53,218 nucleotides of DNA from Enterobacter sp. RIT418. Its GTDB lineage: Bacteria > Pseudomonadota > Gammaproteobacteria > Enterobacterales > Enterobacteriaceae. Positions 1-10,157 of the stretch are shown here, piece after piece. The translations under genes and the position numbers were made by a program. The notes beneath the pieces are model-generated. The model was not told the origin of the DNA and ran no database searches. It was given only the letters and a program-made list of their open reading frames with translations. Within the stretch, counting starts at the first letter, position 1, and each line of letters starts with the position of its first letter. The stretch covers positions 1 to 53,218 of the forward strand of contig NZ_QBJD02000024.1 in assembly GCF_003057745.1 (NCBI RefSeq). The letters are read 5' to 3'.

Positions 1-58
1 CGTAGCGCCGATGGTAGTGTGGGGTCTCCCCATGTGAGAGTAGGGAACTGCCAGGCAT
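1..58 (+). rRNA. rrfD: 5S ribosomal RNA, 3' part (window begins inside the gene)
   Basis: The first 58 bases match the 3' half of enterobacterial 5S rRNA and end in the usual CCAGGCAT. The same stretch recurs at 250-307 with one difference (G55 here, A304 there). This copy precedes tRNA-Thr and a second 5S gene, which is the distal arrangement of E. coli rrnD (rrfD-thrV-rrfF). The 5' half lies outside the window. Confidence 0.95.
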
Positions 59-70
59 CAAATTTAGCGT

Positions 71-146
71 GCTGATATGGCTCAGTTGGTAGAGCGCACC
101 CTTGGTAAGGGTGAGGTCCCCAGTTCGACTCTGGGTATCAGCACCA
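71..146 (+). tRNA. thrV: tRNA-Thr, anticodon GGT
   Basis: This 76-nt cloverleaf includes an encoded CCA end at 144-146. The acceptor arms are GCTGATA and TATCAGC, and the T-loop carries the usual TTCGA. The anticodon GGT is at 104-106, inside a seven-base loop closed by CACCC and GGGTG. It lies 12 bases after the first 5S gene and is processed from the same rrn transcript, as for E. coli thrV. Confidence 0.98.
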
Positions 147-187
147 CTTTATACTTAGGTTAAAGTTCGGCAAGAAGTAAAAGAATT

Positions 188-307
188 TGTCTGGCGGCTT
201 TAGCGCGGTGGTCCCACCTGACCCCATGCCGAACTCAGAAGTGAAACGCCGTAGCGCCGATGGTAGTGTGGGGTCTCCCCATGTGAGAGTAGGGAACTGC
301 CAGACAT
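188..307 (+). rRNA. rrfF: 5S ribosomal RNA, second copy of the operon
   Basis: A complete 120-nt 5S gene. Its terminal helix pairs TGTCTGG (188-194) with CCAGACA (300-306). The usual enterobacterial ends are TGCCTGG and CCAGGCA, so the C-G pair has become T-A on both sides and pairing is kept. Over the 58 bases that can be compared with the upstream copy, only this position differs. A strong terminator follows, closing the rrn operon. Confidence 0.97.
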
Positions 308-317
308 CAAACAAGTG

Positions 318-346
318 AAAAGGCCATCCGAAAGGATGGCCTTTTT
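318..346 (+). terminator. Bidirectional terminator between the rrn operon and yhdZ
   Basis: Stem AGGCCATCC (321-329) pairs with GGATGGCCT (334-342) across a four-base loop. A T-run follows on the plus strand and an A-run precedes it, so the hairpin can stop both the rrn transcript and the converging yhdZ transcript. Confidence 0.9.
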
Positions 347-412
347 GCGTTATGATTCTTGTGAAAATGGTAGGCCCAGTAAGCAATACGCGCCACTGGG
401 CAAAACAGCAGG

Positions 413-1171
413 TCAGTGAATGACCTGCGACAGGAAAGCTCGCGTACGTTCTGACTTGGGATGTGCAAAGAACTCGTCGGGTGGCGCCTGCTCGACAATC
501 TCACCGCGATCCATAAAGATCACCCTATCGGCCACCGTTCTGGCAAACCCCATTTCATGCGTCACACACAGCATTGTCATTCCGGATTGCGCCAATCCAA
601 TCATGGTATCCAGAACTTCTTTCACCATTTCAGGGTCAAGCGCGGAAGTTGGCTCGTCAAACAGCATGATCTTGGGCTTCATACAAAGCGAGCGAGCAAT
701 AGCCACCCGCTGCTGCTGACCGCCTGAAATTTGGCCCGGGAATTTATTCGCGTGTTCCGCGATACGCACACGTTCGAGATAGTGCATTCCCAATGCTTCG
801 GCCTCTTTTTTCGGCATCTTTTGCACCCAAATCGGCGCCAGCGTGCAGTTTTGCAAAACGGTCAGATGCGGAAAGAGATTGAAGTGCTGAAACACCATCC
901 CCACTTCCTGACGAACCCTATCGATATTGCGAATGTCTTCATTCAGCTCAATGCCATCGACAACAATACGCCCTTGCTGATGCTCCTCAAGATGGTTAAT
1001 ACAGCGAATGGTCGTGGATTTCCCGGAGCCAGAAGGGCCGCAAAGCACAATGCGTTCTCCCTGCTTTACCTTAAGATTAATGTCCTTCAGGACATGAAAT
1101 TGTCCGTACCATTTATTCACATTTTCCAGCGTAATCATCGCGTCGGCGGGTGTCATAGTTATTTGGCTCAT
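413..1171 (-). CDS. yhdZ: Polar amino-acid ABC importer, ATPase subunit
   Basis: ATP-binding subunit of a general L-amino-acid importer of the Aap/Bzt type; it powers uptake at the inner face of the cytoplasmic membrane. The 252-residue protein has a Walker A motif (GPSGSGKST, about 45-53), the ABC signature (SGGQQ, about 149-153), Walker B (IMLFDEP, about 168-174) and a switch-region histidine (CVTHE). Length and motifs fit the GlnQ/AapP family. The gene is last in yhdWXYZ, starting 7 nt after yhdY stops, and ends against the rrn operon as in E. coli rrnD. Substrates are inferred from the family only. Confidence 0.95.
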   Translation of the reverse strand: MSQITMTPADAMITLENVNKWYGQFHVLKDINLKVKQGERIVLCGPSGSGKSTTIRCINHLEEHQQGRIVVDGIELNEDIRNIDRVRQEVGMVFQHFNLFPHLTVLQNCTLAPIWVQKMPKKEAEALGMHYLERVRIAEHANKFPGQISGGQQQRVAIARSLCMKPKIMLFDEPTSALDPEMVKEVLDTMIGLAQSGMTMLCVTHEMGFARTVADRVIFMDRGEIVEQAPPDEFFAHPKSERTRAFLSQVIH

Positions 1172-1178
1172 AATTTCC

Positions 1179-2282
1179 TCAGTACGGTGTACGCCCGGTG
1201 TTAAAGCGCTTTTCCAGATGCTGGCTGTAGCGCGACATGCTAAAACAGAAGATCCAGTAGATCAGGGCAGCAAAGACATATCCTTCGGTGGACATGCCGA
1301 GCCAGACAGGGTCAACGGTCGCCTGCTGCACGCTGCTAAAGAGATCGAACAACCCGATGATGATCACCAGGCTGGTATCTTTGAAAAGAGCAATGATCGT
1401 GTTGACCAGACCCGGAATAACCAGCTTGAGTGCCTGGGGGAGGATCACCAGCCCCTGAGTTTTCCAGTAGCCGAGCGCCAGTGATTCCGCGGCCTCATAC
1501 TGTCCTTTGGGCAGAGCCTGCAGGCCCCCGCGGACCACCTCTGCAACGTACGCGGACTGGAAAAGAATCACACCGACCAGGGCTCGGATCAGTTTGTCTA
1601 TCGTTGTGCCTTCTGCCATAAAGAGCGGCAGCATGACCGAGGACATAAACAAAACGGTGATGAGCGGCACGCCGCGCCAAAACTCAATGAAAATGACGGA
1701 GAGCACGCGAACTACCGGCATTTTTGAACGCCTACCCAGCGCAAGCAGAATTCCCCAGGGCAATGCGCCGGCGATCCCCACGGAAGCGATGATGAGCGTC
1801 AGCGTCAGTCCTCCCCACTGGCGTGTTTCCACGCGCTCCAGACCCAGAAAACCACCGTAAAGCAGCGCCCACACAACGATCGGATATGAAACCGCCCAGC
1901 AGGCAATATAGCGTCCACGATGAGGCAGTTTTTTCCAGAACATCGCGGCGATGGAGAGAAGGCCGATCGCGAGCGCCAGATTAATTCGCCAGCGCGCTTC
2001 ATGAGGATACAGTCCATACATAAACTGGCCGAAGCGCTCGTGGATGAACACCCAGCATGCGCCTGCTTTCGTACAGTCAGCGCGAGTTGTACCGACCCAA
2101 TTTGCCTGTAAAAGCGCCCAGTTAAGAAGTGGCGGGATCAGCTCCCAGATCAGCCATAAGCAAAAAAGGGTCAGCAGGCTGTTACTCCAGCTGGAGAACA
2201 AGTTCTTTCGCATCCAGATAATGAAATTCCCACCCGTAGAGCCGGAGGCGCGCGAAGAGTGAGACAATATGGCTTTTGTCAT
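1179..2282 (-). CDS. yhdY: Polar amino-acid ABC importer, permease subunit (AapM-like)
   Basis: One of the two membrane subunits of the YhdWXYZ importer. The protein is about 367 residues, with hydrophobic segments along its length and the ABC permease EAA loop near the C-terminus ([16 protein letters not shown]), which docks on the ATPase. I chose the ATG at 2282: an AAGGA lies 7 nt upstream, and this start gives the MTKAILSH N-terminus that matches the E. coli protein. ATGs at 2285 and 2303 are also in frame, but the farther one lies upstream of that ribosome-binding site and overlaps yhdX. It is translated right after yhdX, with a short intergenic gap. Confidence 0.93.
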   Translation of the reverse strand: MTKAILSHSSRASGSTGGNFIIWMRKNLFSSWSNSLLTLFCLWLIWELIPPLLNWALLQANWVGTTRADCTKAGACWVFIHERFGQFMYGLYPHEARWRINLALAIGLLSIAAMFWKKLPHRGRYIACWAVSYPIVVWALLYGGFLGLERVETRQWGGLTLTLIIASVGIAGALPWGILLALGRRSKMPVVRVLSVIFIEFWRGVPLITVLFMSSVMLPLFMAEGTTIDKLIRALVGVILFQSAYVAEVVRGGLQALPKGQYEAAESLALGYWKTQGLVILPQALKLVIPGLVNTIIALFKDTSLVIIIGLFDLFSSVQQATVDPVWLGMSTEGYVFAALIYWIFCFSMSRYSQHLEKRFNTGRTPY

Positions 2283-2292
2283 CATGGTGTCC

Positions 2293-3474
2293 TTAGCGCT
2301 CAACCAGGGCGATGCGGCGGTTATAGAGGTTCATCAGCAGCGAGATGGTTAGGCTGATAATCAGGTAAACGGACATCGTGATGGCAATGGTTTCAATCGC
2401 TTGCCCTGTCTGGTTAAGCACGGTACCGGCGAAAAGTGAAACCATATCGGGATAGCCTATGGCGGCGGCCAGAGATGAGTTTTTCACAATGTTGAGATAC
2501 TGGCTGGTCAGTGGAGGAATAATGACCCGCAGCGCTTGCGGAATAATAACCTGGCGAAGCGTTACCGTATTGGGCAAACCGAGCGAGCGTGCCGCCTCAT
2601 GCTGTCCGTGAGGAACGGCCTGAATCCCGGCACGGATGATTTCCGCGATAAAGGCTGAGGTATAAATCGAAAGTGCCAGCGTCAGAGAGGCCAGCTCAGG
2701 GATCAGCACCAGGCCACCCTGGAAGTTAAAACCCCGAAGGTGAGGGATATCCCAGTGCAGCGCGGCACCAAAAAGCCAGTGCGCAACGACGGGCAGACCG
2801 ATAATAAGTGCTATCGCCGCTGGCCATGTCTTACGAAGTTCGCCTGTCTTAATTTGATGCTTACGGTGATAACGGAATAGCCCTGCCGATACGAGAAGCA
2901 CTATAACAATAGCGGCAATGAAAGCGTACATCCCTTCTGCAAGCAGAGGTGAGGGAATGTACAATCCGCGATTGCTGAGAAATAGCAGGTCAAAGGCGTT
3001 TATGGCCTGACGTGGGCCCGGCAGGTTTCGCAGTACGGCAAAATACCAAAAGAAGATCTGCAGCAGCGGTGGGATATTACGAAACGTTTCGATGTAAATG
3101 GTCGATAATTTTCGCAGCAGCCAGTTTTCGGAAAGCCGGGCCAGGCCAATGAAGAAGCCGAGTATGGAGGCGCAGACAATGCACAGCGCCGAAACCAGAA
3201 GCGTATTGAGTAAGCCGACCACAAAGACGCGGCCATACGTATCTCCTTCCTGGTAATCAATAAGATGTTGAACAATGCCAAAACCCGCGCTGCGATCCAA
3301 AAAAGCAAAGCCGGAAGTAATACCGCGATTATTTAGGTTGGTAACGGTGTTATGGATTAAATAAATGGCGATAGCGACAACGGCGATAATAGCCAGTATC
3401 TGAAATATCCAGGCGCGAACCGCGGGATGAGAAAAGGATAGCGATCCTTTTACGGCTGAGCGGCGATGGGACAT
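2293..3474 (-). CDS. yhdX: Polar amino-acid ABC importer, permease subunit (AapQ-like)
   Basis: Second permease subunit of the importer, 393 residues. It has an N-terminal membrane anchor (about 24-42), a long periplasmic insertion typical of AapQ-type permeases, and the EAA loop (HEAARSLGLPNTVTLRQ) in the C-terminal membrane domain. YhdX and YhdY form the heterodimeric channel. The gene is separated from the binding-protein gene by 67 nt that contain a hairpin, and its stop overlaps the yhdY ribosome-binding region, suggesting tight translational coupling. Confidence 0.94.
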   Translation of the reverse strand: MSHRRSAVKGSLSFSHPAVRAWIFQILAIIAVVAIAIYLIHNTVTNLNNRGITSGFAFLDRSAGFGIVQHLIDYQEGDTYGRVFVVGLLNTLLVSALCIVCASILGFFIGLARLSENWLLRKLSTIYIETFRNIPPLLQIFFWYFAVLRNLPGPRQAINAFDLLFLSNRGLYIPSPLLAEGMYAFIAAIVIVLLVSAGLFRYHRKHQIKTGELRKTWPAAIALIIGLPVVAHWLFGAALHWDIPHLRGFNFQGGLVLIPELASLTLALSIYTSAFIAEIIRAGIQAVPHGQHEAARSLGLPNTVTLRQVIIPQALRVIIPPLTSQYLNIVKNSSLAAAIGYPDMVSLFAGTVLNQTGQAIETIAITMSVYLIISLTISLLMNLYNRRIALVER

Positions 3475-3505
3475 AAATGAACCTCGGTAACCGTGAATCT
3501 GGAGA

Positions 3506-3527
3506 GGGCACCGCAGCTGCAGTGCCC
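3506..3527 (-). other. Intercistronic hairpin between yhdW and yhdX
   Basis: GGGCAC (3506-3511) pairs with GTGCCC (3522-3527), enclosing a loop that contains the palindrome GCAGCTGC. No T-run follows. Hairpins of this kind after periplasmic binding-protein genes commonly protect the upstream mRNA and lower expression of the permease genes; that role is inferred here. Confidence 0.5.
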
Positions 3528-3541
3528 GTTACAGCAAATGC

Positions 3542-4567
3542 TTAACGTACCGGCGGAGCGTATTGAATGCCGCCGTTATTCCAGAGATTGTTCTGGCCAC
3601 GTTTGATCTTCAGCGGGCTTTCCGATCCCACGTTGCGCTCGAAGATCTCAGAGTAGTTCCCGACCTTTTTAATGATGTTATAGGCCCACTTGTTATCCAG
3701 CTTCAGATCCTTGCCATAATCACCCTTTTTACCCAACAGGTGCGCCATATCCGGCGTTGAAGGATTCGCGGCTTTCTCATCGACGTTTTTCGAGCTGATA
3801 CCCATTTCTTCGGCGTTCAACATGGCGAACAGCGTCCAGCGCACGATAGAGAACCAGTCTTCATCACCGCGGCGGACCACTGGGCCAAGAGGCTCTTTAG
3901 AAATGACTTCCGGAAGGACAATCCACTCGGCCGGATTGCTCAACTTAATACGCAGGGCATACAGCTGGGACTGGTCAGAAGCCAGCGTATCGCAACGACC
4001 TGACTCCAGCGCCTTAGCTGACTCATCTGAACGGTCGAAAGTGACCGGGGTATACTTCATGTCGTTCGCTTTGAAGTAATCCGCCACGTTAAGTTCGGTA
4101 TCGGTACCGGCCTGAATACAGACGGTTGCACCGTCGAGCTCTTTGGCGCTTTTCAGCCCTGCTTTGTTGTGGGTGAGGAATCCGATCCCGTCATAATAGG
4201 TTACGCCAGTGAATGCCATTCCCATGCCCGCATCGCGAGAGGAGGTCCAGGTGGTATTACGGGAGAGCATATCTACTTCGCCTGACTGCAGTGCGGTGAA
4301 GCGTTCTTTTGCCGTCAGAGGCGTATATTTTACCTTGCTGTCATCACCGAAAACGGCGGCAGCAACGCCACGACAGACGTCAACGTCAATACCGGTAAAT
4401 TTACCGTTTGCATCGGCATAGGAAAAACCTGGCAATCCGTCACTGATACCGCATTGGACAAATCCCTTCTTTTTAACGGCATCAAGTGTCGTACCCGCAC
4501 GGGCTTGACCGGCAATTGCAAACAGCACTCCCGCAGCGGCCAGGCTGGCTATCATCATCTTTTTCAT
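3542..4567 (-). CDS. yhdW: Periplasmic amino-acid-binding protein of the YhdWXYZ importer
   Basis: Solute-binding protein (SBP family 3, AapJ/BztA type) that captures amino acids in the periplasm and delivers them to YhdXY. The 341-residue protein begins with a clear signal peptide (MKKMMIASLAAAGVLFAIAG, cleavage probably after ARA near residue 24). The SBP family 3 features follow, including GFSYADANGKFTGIDVDVCR. The reading frame is intact over the whole family length. As I recall, yhdW is annotated as a pseudogene in E. coli K-12, so this operon should be a working importer here. It is the first gene of the operon and has a 465-nt upstream gap. Confidence 0.94.
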   Translation of the reverse strand: MKKMMIASLAAAGVLFAIAGQARAGTTLDAVKKKGFVQCGISDGLPGFSYADANGKFTGIDVDVCRGVAAAVFGDDSKVKYTPLTAKERFTALQSGEVDMLSRNTTWTSSRDAGMGMAFTGVTYYDGIGFLTHNKAGLKSAKELDGATVCIQAGTDTELNVADYFKANDMKYTPVTFDRSDESAKALESGRCDTLASDQSQLYALRIKLSNPAEWIVLPEVISKEPLGPVVRRGDEDWFSIVRWTLFAMLNAEEMGISSKNVDEKAANPSTPDMAHLLGKKGDYGKDLKLDNKWAYNIIKKVGNYSEIFERNVGSESPLKIKRGQNNLWNNGGIQYAPPVR

Positions 4568-4990
4568 AGTGCATCCTGTGTGGCAAAAATTATCGTTATA
4601 AGGCGTGTTAAACGCTTTGAGCTGTCTATGGCGTTGGCCGACGTTTATTTAGCAAACCTAATGCCAGGTTTTTTACGCACGGACGAATAGCCGCTCAGAA
4701 CGCATAATGCTGAGTGTAGACAGGCTTAAAAAAAATGAATGCCCTGCAATGGTGCGAATTTCCAATCTGCGCCACAAATTAGAGCAAAACTTTCCGGATT
4801 GTAGGATATAAACGAAAGATAGTTTTGGGCGTTAATATTGGCAGGGTATTTATCAGAAATAATATGTGAAAAGCGTCACGATGAAATACAGAAAAGGGAG
4901 AGGGTAAACAAATAAAATGTGACAGATAACGATCTGCTGCTAAAAAAAGGTCGCTGGTATTTAATTTAGCTTTAGTGCGTGCACCATTTA
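4568..4990. other. Upstream region of yhdW, no gene
   Basis: About 420 bp separate yhdW from the yhdV terminator. The stretch is A+T-rich and presumably holds the yhdW promoter. I saw no gene, no convincing sigma-54 element and no operator that I could name. Confidence 0.5.
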
Positions 4991-5020
4991 AAAGCAAAAG
5001 CGCGGATTTCGCCGCGCTTT
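4991..5020 (-). terminator. Rho-independent terminator of yhdV
   Basis: A nine-base stem (4997-5005 with 5012-5020, core GCGCGG/CCGCGC) and a six-base loop lie 12 nt after the yhdV stop. A T-rich tract follows on the minus strand. Confidence 0.8.
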
Positions 5021-5032
5021 CAAGAAGCATAC

Positions 5033-5254
5033 TTACCTGGTCAAGGCGACGATACCTAGCGTCAAGCCTGCTACCGCGGCGGCTCCACCTGCGATAGCAC
5101 CTGCCGTTTCCCAGTTATCCTGAGTCGTGCCTTTCATACAGGTATTGGTATGAACCAGACGGCCCTGATCGTCGTATACCGGTACACATGGGGAATCATG
5201 CGCGCAGCCAGCAAGGAGCGTCGCAAGAAGTGCAACGGGAATCAATCTTTTCAT
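5033..5254 (-). CDS. yhdV: Small outer-membrane lipoprotein YhdV
   Basis: A 73-residue lipoprotein of unknown function. The N-terminal signal ends in the lipobox LAGC with the lipidated cysteine at residue 17. The next residue is alanine, which by the +2 rule favours sorting to the outer membrane. The mature part has two further cysteines (in SPCVPV and TNTCMK) and a Gly/Ala-rich hydrophobic C-terminus (about 51-71), as in glycine-zipper proteins. The sequence is close to E. coli YhdV and sits in the same place between acrF and yhdW. It has its own terminator and is probably monocistronic. Confidence 0.9.
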   Translation of the reverse strand: MKRLIPVALLATLLAGCAHDSPCVPVYDDQGRLVHTNTCMKGTTQDNWETAGAIAGGAAAVAGLTLGIVALTR

Positions 5255-5480
5255 GATGTTACCTCAGTGAGTTCTCACATTCGTCGTTAAGCCAAAAGGA
5301 CCATCAACGAATTGTTGGTTATTTTACCACTGAGATCTCTCTCTGCTGTACGAGGAATAATCTCAAAGTATGTTGATTGTAAAAATGATGGAGAAATACC
5401 GATTAGTTAATGAATTAATGGAGAAATTATGGATCTGGCTTTTCATATTAGCAGGCTAATGGATAGCTGGCGTGGAAATC

Positions 5481-5505
5481 AAAAAGGCGCACCGGGCGCC
5501 TTTTT
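5481..5505 (-). terminator. Terminator of acrEF
   Basis: A ten-base perfect stem (5481-5490 with 5496-5505, core GGCGC/GCGCC), a five-base loop and a five-T tail lie 9 nt after the acrF stop. It can work in both directions. Confidence 0.88.
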
Positions 5506-5513
5506 GAAATGCA

Positions 5514-8500
5514 TTACTCTTTATGGCTGGTAAACCTTCTGCGGACCACCACAAAGAAGACGGGCACGAAGAAGATAGCCAGCAGGGTGGCTGAGAGCAT
5601 TCCCCCCATTACGCCAGTCCCGACTGCGTTTTGCGCACCGCTACCCGCACCGCTGCTGATGACCAGCGGCAATACCCCAAGAATGAACGCCAGAGAGGTC
5701 ATCAGAATAGGACGCAGGCGCATCCGCGAGGCTTCAAGCGTTGCCTCGATGATTCCTTTGCCTTCTTTCTCCATAAGGTCCTTTGCAAACTCAACGATCA
5801 AAATGGCGTTCTTGGCGGATAAGCCAATGGTTGTCAGCAGGCCGACCTGGAAGTAGACGTCATTATTTAATCCGCGCAGCGACGCGGCAAGCAATGCGCC
5901 AATCACGCCCAGCGGCACGACCAACATAACGGAGAACGGAATAGACCAGCTTTCATAAAGGGCCGCCAGGCACAGGAACACGACAATCAGTGAAATGGCG
6001 TAAAGCGCGGGAGCCTGGTTACCAGAAAGCCGTTCCTGATAAGACATTCCCGTCCAGTCAAAGCCGATGCCAGAAGGCAGCTTAGAGGCCAGGCTTTCCA
6101 TCATCGCCATGGCTTCACCGGTGCTCTTACCCGGTGCGGATTCGCCGAGAATTTCCATTGAAGGCATACCGTTGTAACGCTCGAGACGCGGTGAACCATA
6201 TACCCAGTGCGCGCTGCTGAAGGCAGAGAAAGGCACCATTTCACCATTAGCGCTACGCACGTACAGCGTATTGATATCGCCAGGCAGCATACGGAACGGG
6301 GCATCGGCCTGGACGTAAACTTTTTTCACGCGTCCATGATCGATAAAGTCGTTCACATACGTTCCGCCCAGCGCGGTCGAAACGGTCTGGTTGATATCGG
6401 AAAGGCTGACGCCCAATGCCTGTGCTTTCTCCTGATCGATATTAAGCTTGAACTGCGGCGTATCTTCGAGGCCGTTAGGACGCACGCGCACCAGCAGATC
6501 GGGATATTCTTTCACCATCCCGAGCAGCTGATTGCGCGCCTGCGTCAGCTGCGTATGCCCAAGGTTTGCCTGATCGATCAGTTCAAAGTCGAAGCCCGTT
6601 GCGGTGCCCAGCTCAATGATTGCCGGCAGGTTAAACGGAAACACGAGGCCATCTTTTATCTGGCTGAAGGCTTTCGTCGCGCGGCCAACAATCGCTTCTA
6701 CGCCGTTCTCTTCACCCGGGCGTTCTTCCCACGGCTTAAGGCTCACAAAAGCGATACCGGCGTTTTGCCCCTGACCGCTAAAGCTAAAGCCGTTAACGGT
6801 GAAGACAGATTCAACGTTGGCCTTTTCTTTGGTGAGATAATAATCCTGTACCTGATCGAGCACCTGTTGGGTACGCATCTGCGTTGCACCCGCGGGCAGC
6901 TGTACCATCGTCATAAAGACGCCCTGATCCTCTTCGGGCAGGAAAGAGGTTGGTAAGCGCAGGAAGAGCACCGCCATGCCGCCGACGATGATGACGTAAA
7001 CCAGCAGATAGCGCCCGGTCTTACGTAAGATCCCGCTTACGCTGTTGCTGTAATGTTCTACGCTTCGGTCGAAAAGCGCATTAAACCAGCCAAAGAACCC
7101 CCCTTTTTTCTCATGGTGCTCGCTGGAAACGGGCTTGAGCAGCGTGGCGCACAGGGCAGGCGTCAAAATCAGCGCAACCAGCACGGAGAGCGCCATAGCC
7201 GAAACGATAGTCAGAGAGAACTGGCGGTATATTGCCCCGGTTGAACCGCCAAAAAAGGCCATTGGGATGAATACCGCCGAGAGCACCATGGCAATCCCGA
7301 CCAGCGCCCCCTGGATCTGCTCCATCGATTTTTGCGTTGCCTCTTTAGGCGGCAGCTTGTCCTCGACCATCACGCGTTCGACGTTCTCAACGACGACAAT
7401 GGCGTCATCCACCAGCAGGCCTATCGCCAGCACCATGCCGAACATTGTCAGCGTGTTAATCGAGAAGCCGAACGCCGCCAGCACGGCGAAGGTGCCGAGC
7501 AGTACGACAGGCACGGCAATCGTTGGAATAAGGGTTGCGCGCAAATTTTGCAGGAACAGGTACATCACCAGGAAGACGAGAACGATCGCCTCAAACAGCG
7601 TCTTCACCACTTCGTGAATAGAAATTTTCACGAATGGCGTGGTGTCGTAAGGGTAGACAACCTTCAGCCCCTGCGGGAAGAATGGCTGCAGCTGGGCAAG
7701 TTTACTCTTGATAGCGGCGGCAGTATCAAGCGCATTCGCCCCGGTTGCCAGCTTAATCCCAAGACCCGTTGCCGCCTGGCCGTTGATCTTGGTGACCATG
7801 TTGTAGTTCTCGCCGCCCAGCTCAATGCGTGCCACATCCTTCAGGTGAACCATCGAGCCGTCCTGGTTCACTTTCAGCGTCACGCGGCCAAACTCCTCCG
7901 GTGATTTCAGGCGAGTCTGAGCAATGATTGAGGCGTTTAGCTGCTGCCCTGGAACAGACGGCGTACCGCCCAGCTGACCCGCAGCGATCTGGTTATTCTG
8001 GGTTTTCAACTGGTTGATAACATCCAGCGGCGTGAGCTGGTATTTATTCATCGCGTTGTTGTCGAGCCAGATGCGCATGGCATACTGCGCGCCAAACAGC
8101 TGTACGTCGCCGACGCCAGAGGTCCGGCTAATGGCATCTTTAACGTTCGAGGCAACATAGTCGGAGATATCATCCTGGGTTAGGCTTTTATTGTCCGATA
8201 CAAACCCCGCTACCAGCAGGAAGCTGCTGCTGGATTTCTCAACGCCGATACCCTGCTGCTGCACTTCCTGCGGCAGAAGCGGCATCGCCAGCTGAAGTTT
8301 GTTTTGCACCTGTACCTGAGCGATATCAGGGTCGGTACCGGACTGGAACGTCAGGGTGATGGTAACGTTACCTGCGGAGTCGCTGGTGGATGACATATAC
8401 ATCAGGTTATCGATACCGTTCATATTCTGTTCGATAACCTGCGTCACCGTATCCTGTACCGTCTGGGCGTCCGCGCCAGGGTACGTTGCCGTTACGGCAA

Positions 8501-8627
8501 CGGCCGGTGGCGCGATGGTCGGATACTGCGCAACCGGCAGCTTTAAGATGGCCAGCCCGCCCGCAATCATCAAAATGATGGCGAGGACCCAGGCGAAAAC
8601 GGGCCTCTGAATAAAGAAATTAGCCAT
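5514..8627 (-). CDS. acrF: Multidrug efflux RND transporter AcrF
   Basis: Inner-membrane proton/drug antiporter of the HAE-1 RND family. It exports drugs, dyes and bile salts through a tripartite pump with AcrE and an outer-membrane channel (TolC in E. coli). The 1037-residue length matches AcrB/AcrF. The N-terminus [17 protein letters not shown] is typical. The proton-relay aspartate pair is present in TM4 ([14 protein letters not shown], around 407-408), and the TM10 lysine region ([15 protein letters not shown]) is conserved. It follows acrE by 11 nt. AcrB and AcrF are very similar; assignment as AcrF rests on its partner acrE, the divergent acrS and the neighbour yhdV, the same context as in E. 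coli. Confidence 0.95.
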   Translation of the reverse strand: MANFFIQRPVFAWVLAIILMIAGGLAILKLPVAQYPTIAPPAVAVTATYPGADAQTVQDTVTQVIEQNMNGIDNLMYMSSTSDSAGNVTITLTFQSGTDPDIAQVQVQNKLQLAMPLLPQEVQQQGIGVEKSSSSFLLVAGFVSDNKSLTQDDISDYVASNVKDAISRTSGVGDVQLFGAQYAMRIWLDNNAMNKYQLTPLDVINQLKTQNNQIAAGQLGGTPSVPGQQLNASIIAQTRLKSPEEFGRVTLKVNQDGSMVHLKDVARIELGGENYNMVTKINGQAATGLGIKLATGANALDTAAAIKSKLAQLQPFFPQGLKVVYPYDTTPFVKISIHEVVKTLFEAIVLVFLVMYLFLQNLRATLIPTIAVPVVLLGTFAVLAAFGFSINTLTMFGMVLAIGLLVDDAIVVVENVERVMVEDKLPPKEATQKSMEQIQGALVGIAMVLSAVFIPMAFFGGSTGAIYRQFSLTIVSAMALSVLVALILTPALCATLLKPVSSEHHEKKGGFFGWFNALFDRSVEHYSNSVSGILRKTGRYLLVYVIIVGGMAVLFLRLPTSFLPEEDQGVFMTMVQLPAGATQMRTQQVLDQVQDYYLTKEKANVESVFTVNGFSFSGQGQNAGIAFVSLKPWEERPGEENGVEAIVGRATKAFSQIKDGLVFPFNLPAIIELGTATGFDFELIDQANLGHTQLTQARNQLLGMVKEYPDLLVRVRPNGLEDTPQFKLNIDQEKAQALGVSLSDINQTVSTALGGTYVNDFIDHGRVKKVYVQADAPFRMLPGDINTLYVRSANGEMVPFSAFSSAHWVYGSPRLERYNGMPSMEILGESAPGKSTGEAMAMMESLASKLPSGIGFDWTGMSYQERLSGNQAPALYAISLIVVFLCLAALYESWSIPFSVMLVVPLGVIGALLAASLRGLNNDVYFQVGLLTTIGLSAKNAILIVEFAKDLMEKEGKGIIEATLEASRMRLRPILMTSLAFILGVLPLVISSGAGSGAQNAVGTGVMGGMLSATLLAIFFVPVFFVVVRRRFTSHKE

Positions 8628-8638
8628 GCTGTCGTCCC

Positions 8639-9778
8639 TTAACTGGCAGGTTGAGTAGCGGTATCAGGCGTTGCGACCACGGTCACGCCAGGGCGAACTT
8701 TTTGCAGACCGCTGACAATCACGCGATCGCCGTTCTTCAGCCCTTCGGTAATCAGCCAGCGATCGCCAATGGCCTGCGGTGCTTCCACGGTGCGCAACTC
8801 AACCTGATTTTTATCGTTTACAACCAGCACGGTTGCCTCTCCGCGCGGCGTACGGGTAACGCCCTGCTGAGGAACCAGAATGGCATTGGGCTGCGTACCT
8901 TCATCAATGCGGGCACGCACGAACATTCCCGGCAGAAGCAAATGCTGAGGATTGGGGAAAATGGCGCGCAGCGTAATGGAGCCGGTGCTTTCATCCACGG
9001 TGACATCAGAGAACTGCAGCGTGCCTTTTAAAGGGTACGGTTGACCGTTTTCCATGAGCAGCTCAACGGTGCTGGCGGCATTTCCCTTTTGCAGGCTCGT
9101 CTGCTTCAGGCGCATAAAATCATTGCTCGACTGCGTCACATCGACATATATCGGATCAAGCTGTTGAACGGTCGCCAGCGCGGTAGACTGACCGTTAGTG
9201 ACCAGCGCCCCTTCGGTAACGCTGGATTTGCCGATACGTCCGTCAATAGGTGAAGTCACTTTGGTATAGGCGAGATTGATACGTGCGCTTTCAACGCCAG
9301 CCTGCGCGGCGACAACGCCGGCATCCGCCTGCTGCGCGGTGGCGACCGCCTGATCGTACTCCTGTTTACTGACGTACTGTGTCCCCACCAGCGGCAGATA
9401 GCGCTTCACGGTCAGGTGCGCAATATTGGCCGCAGCCTGGGCCTTCGCCAGCTCGCCCTTCGCATTGTCATACGCCGCCTGATACGTCGCGGGATCAATC
9501 TGATACAAAGATTCTCCGGCTTTGACGTCGCTGCCTTCTTCAAAGTTACGACGCAGGATGATGCCGCTCACCTGTGGGCGAACCTCTGCAACGCGAAAGG
9601 CGTCCGTTCTGCCCGGCAGCTCGGTGGTGACGGCCAATGGTCCACTTTTAATCACATGCACGCTGACCTGCGGAGCGGGGGCATGCTGCTGCGTGTTCCC
9701 CTGATCATCGCAACCTCCGAGAAGGGCTGCACAGACAAATAAACTGGTTAAGGGTAACAGCCTGAAGTGTTTCGTCAT
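8639..9778 (-). CDS. acrE: Membrane-fusion lipoprotein of the AcrEF pump
   Basis: Periplasmic adaptor (HlyD/MFP family) that links AcrF to the outer-membrane channel. The 379-residue protein has a lipoprotein signal with lipobox LGGC (cysteine 23). The next residue is aspartate, which keeps the lipid anchor in the inner membrane, as expected for AcrA/AcrE. The barrel-sandwich/lipoyl halves ([30 protein letters not shown] and [18 protein letters not shown] regions) flank an alpha-hairpin around residues 100-165. It is the first gene of acrEF and is transcribed away from acrS, the presumed local regulator. Confidence 0.94.
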   Translation of the reverse strand: MTKHFRLLPLTSLFVCAALLGGCDDQGNTQQHAPAPQVSVHVIKSGPLAVTTELPGRTDAFRVAEVRPQVSGIILRRNFEEGSDVKAGESLYQIDPATYQAAYDNAKGELAKAQAAANIAHLTVKRYLPLVGTQYVSKQEYDQAVATAQQADAGVVAAQAGVESARINLAYTKVTSPIDGRIGKSSVTEGALVTNGQSTALATVQQLDPIYVDVTQSSNDFMRLKQTSLQKGNAASTVELLMENGQPYPLKGTLQFSDVTVDESTGSITLRAIFPNPQHLLLPGMFVRARIDEGTQPNAILVPQQGVTRTPRGEATVLVVNDKNQVELRTVEAPQAIGDRWLITEGLKNGDRVIVSGLQKVRPGVTVVATPDTATQPAS

Positions 9779-10157
9779 TTTTTTTCCTTTAAATACCCAT
9801 GAACCGATATTCGCCGAGCATCGGGGAGGGGCTGGAAGACAAAATAAAAATGTAGCTGCGTATAATAAGCAGGGGCTTTGATATTTTTTGATTTATAAGT
9901 GCGAAGAGAGGAGGCTAGAGACAAAATCAGAATCACACCCGGTGTAATCCCCACGGTTATTATGTCAGTCTGTTACCGTAATCAGCATTTAAATATTCTT
10001 CTGGTGAATTAATGTGGTTATTTGTATTTGTACGGATTATGTATTCAGGTAATTGACTTTTTTTGTGCAAATATAAAGCGGTTAATGAGAGATACTTTTT
10101 ATCTCTACACGGCGCGTATTCATAAAGGATTATTTCGATAAGTCATGAGCAACGGTT
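9779..10157. promoter_or_regulatory. Divergent acrE / acrS control region
   Basis: This 379-bp A+T-rich region holds both promoters. Two small inverted repeats could be operators: ACACC-C-GGTGT at 9935-9945, and AGAGATA-CTTTT-TATCTCT at 10088-10106, close to acrS. I see no copy of the classic 24-bp AcrR operator. Which repeat, if either, AcrS binds cannot be decided from sequence. Confidence 0.5.

Noticed and set aside
4568..4990. A sigma-54 promoter for yhdWXYZ (expected for some amino-acid importers)
   Set aside because: I scanned for GG-N10-GC with the flanking consensus on the minus strand and found no acceptable match.
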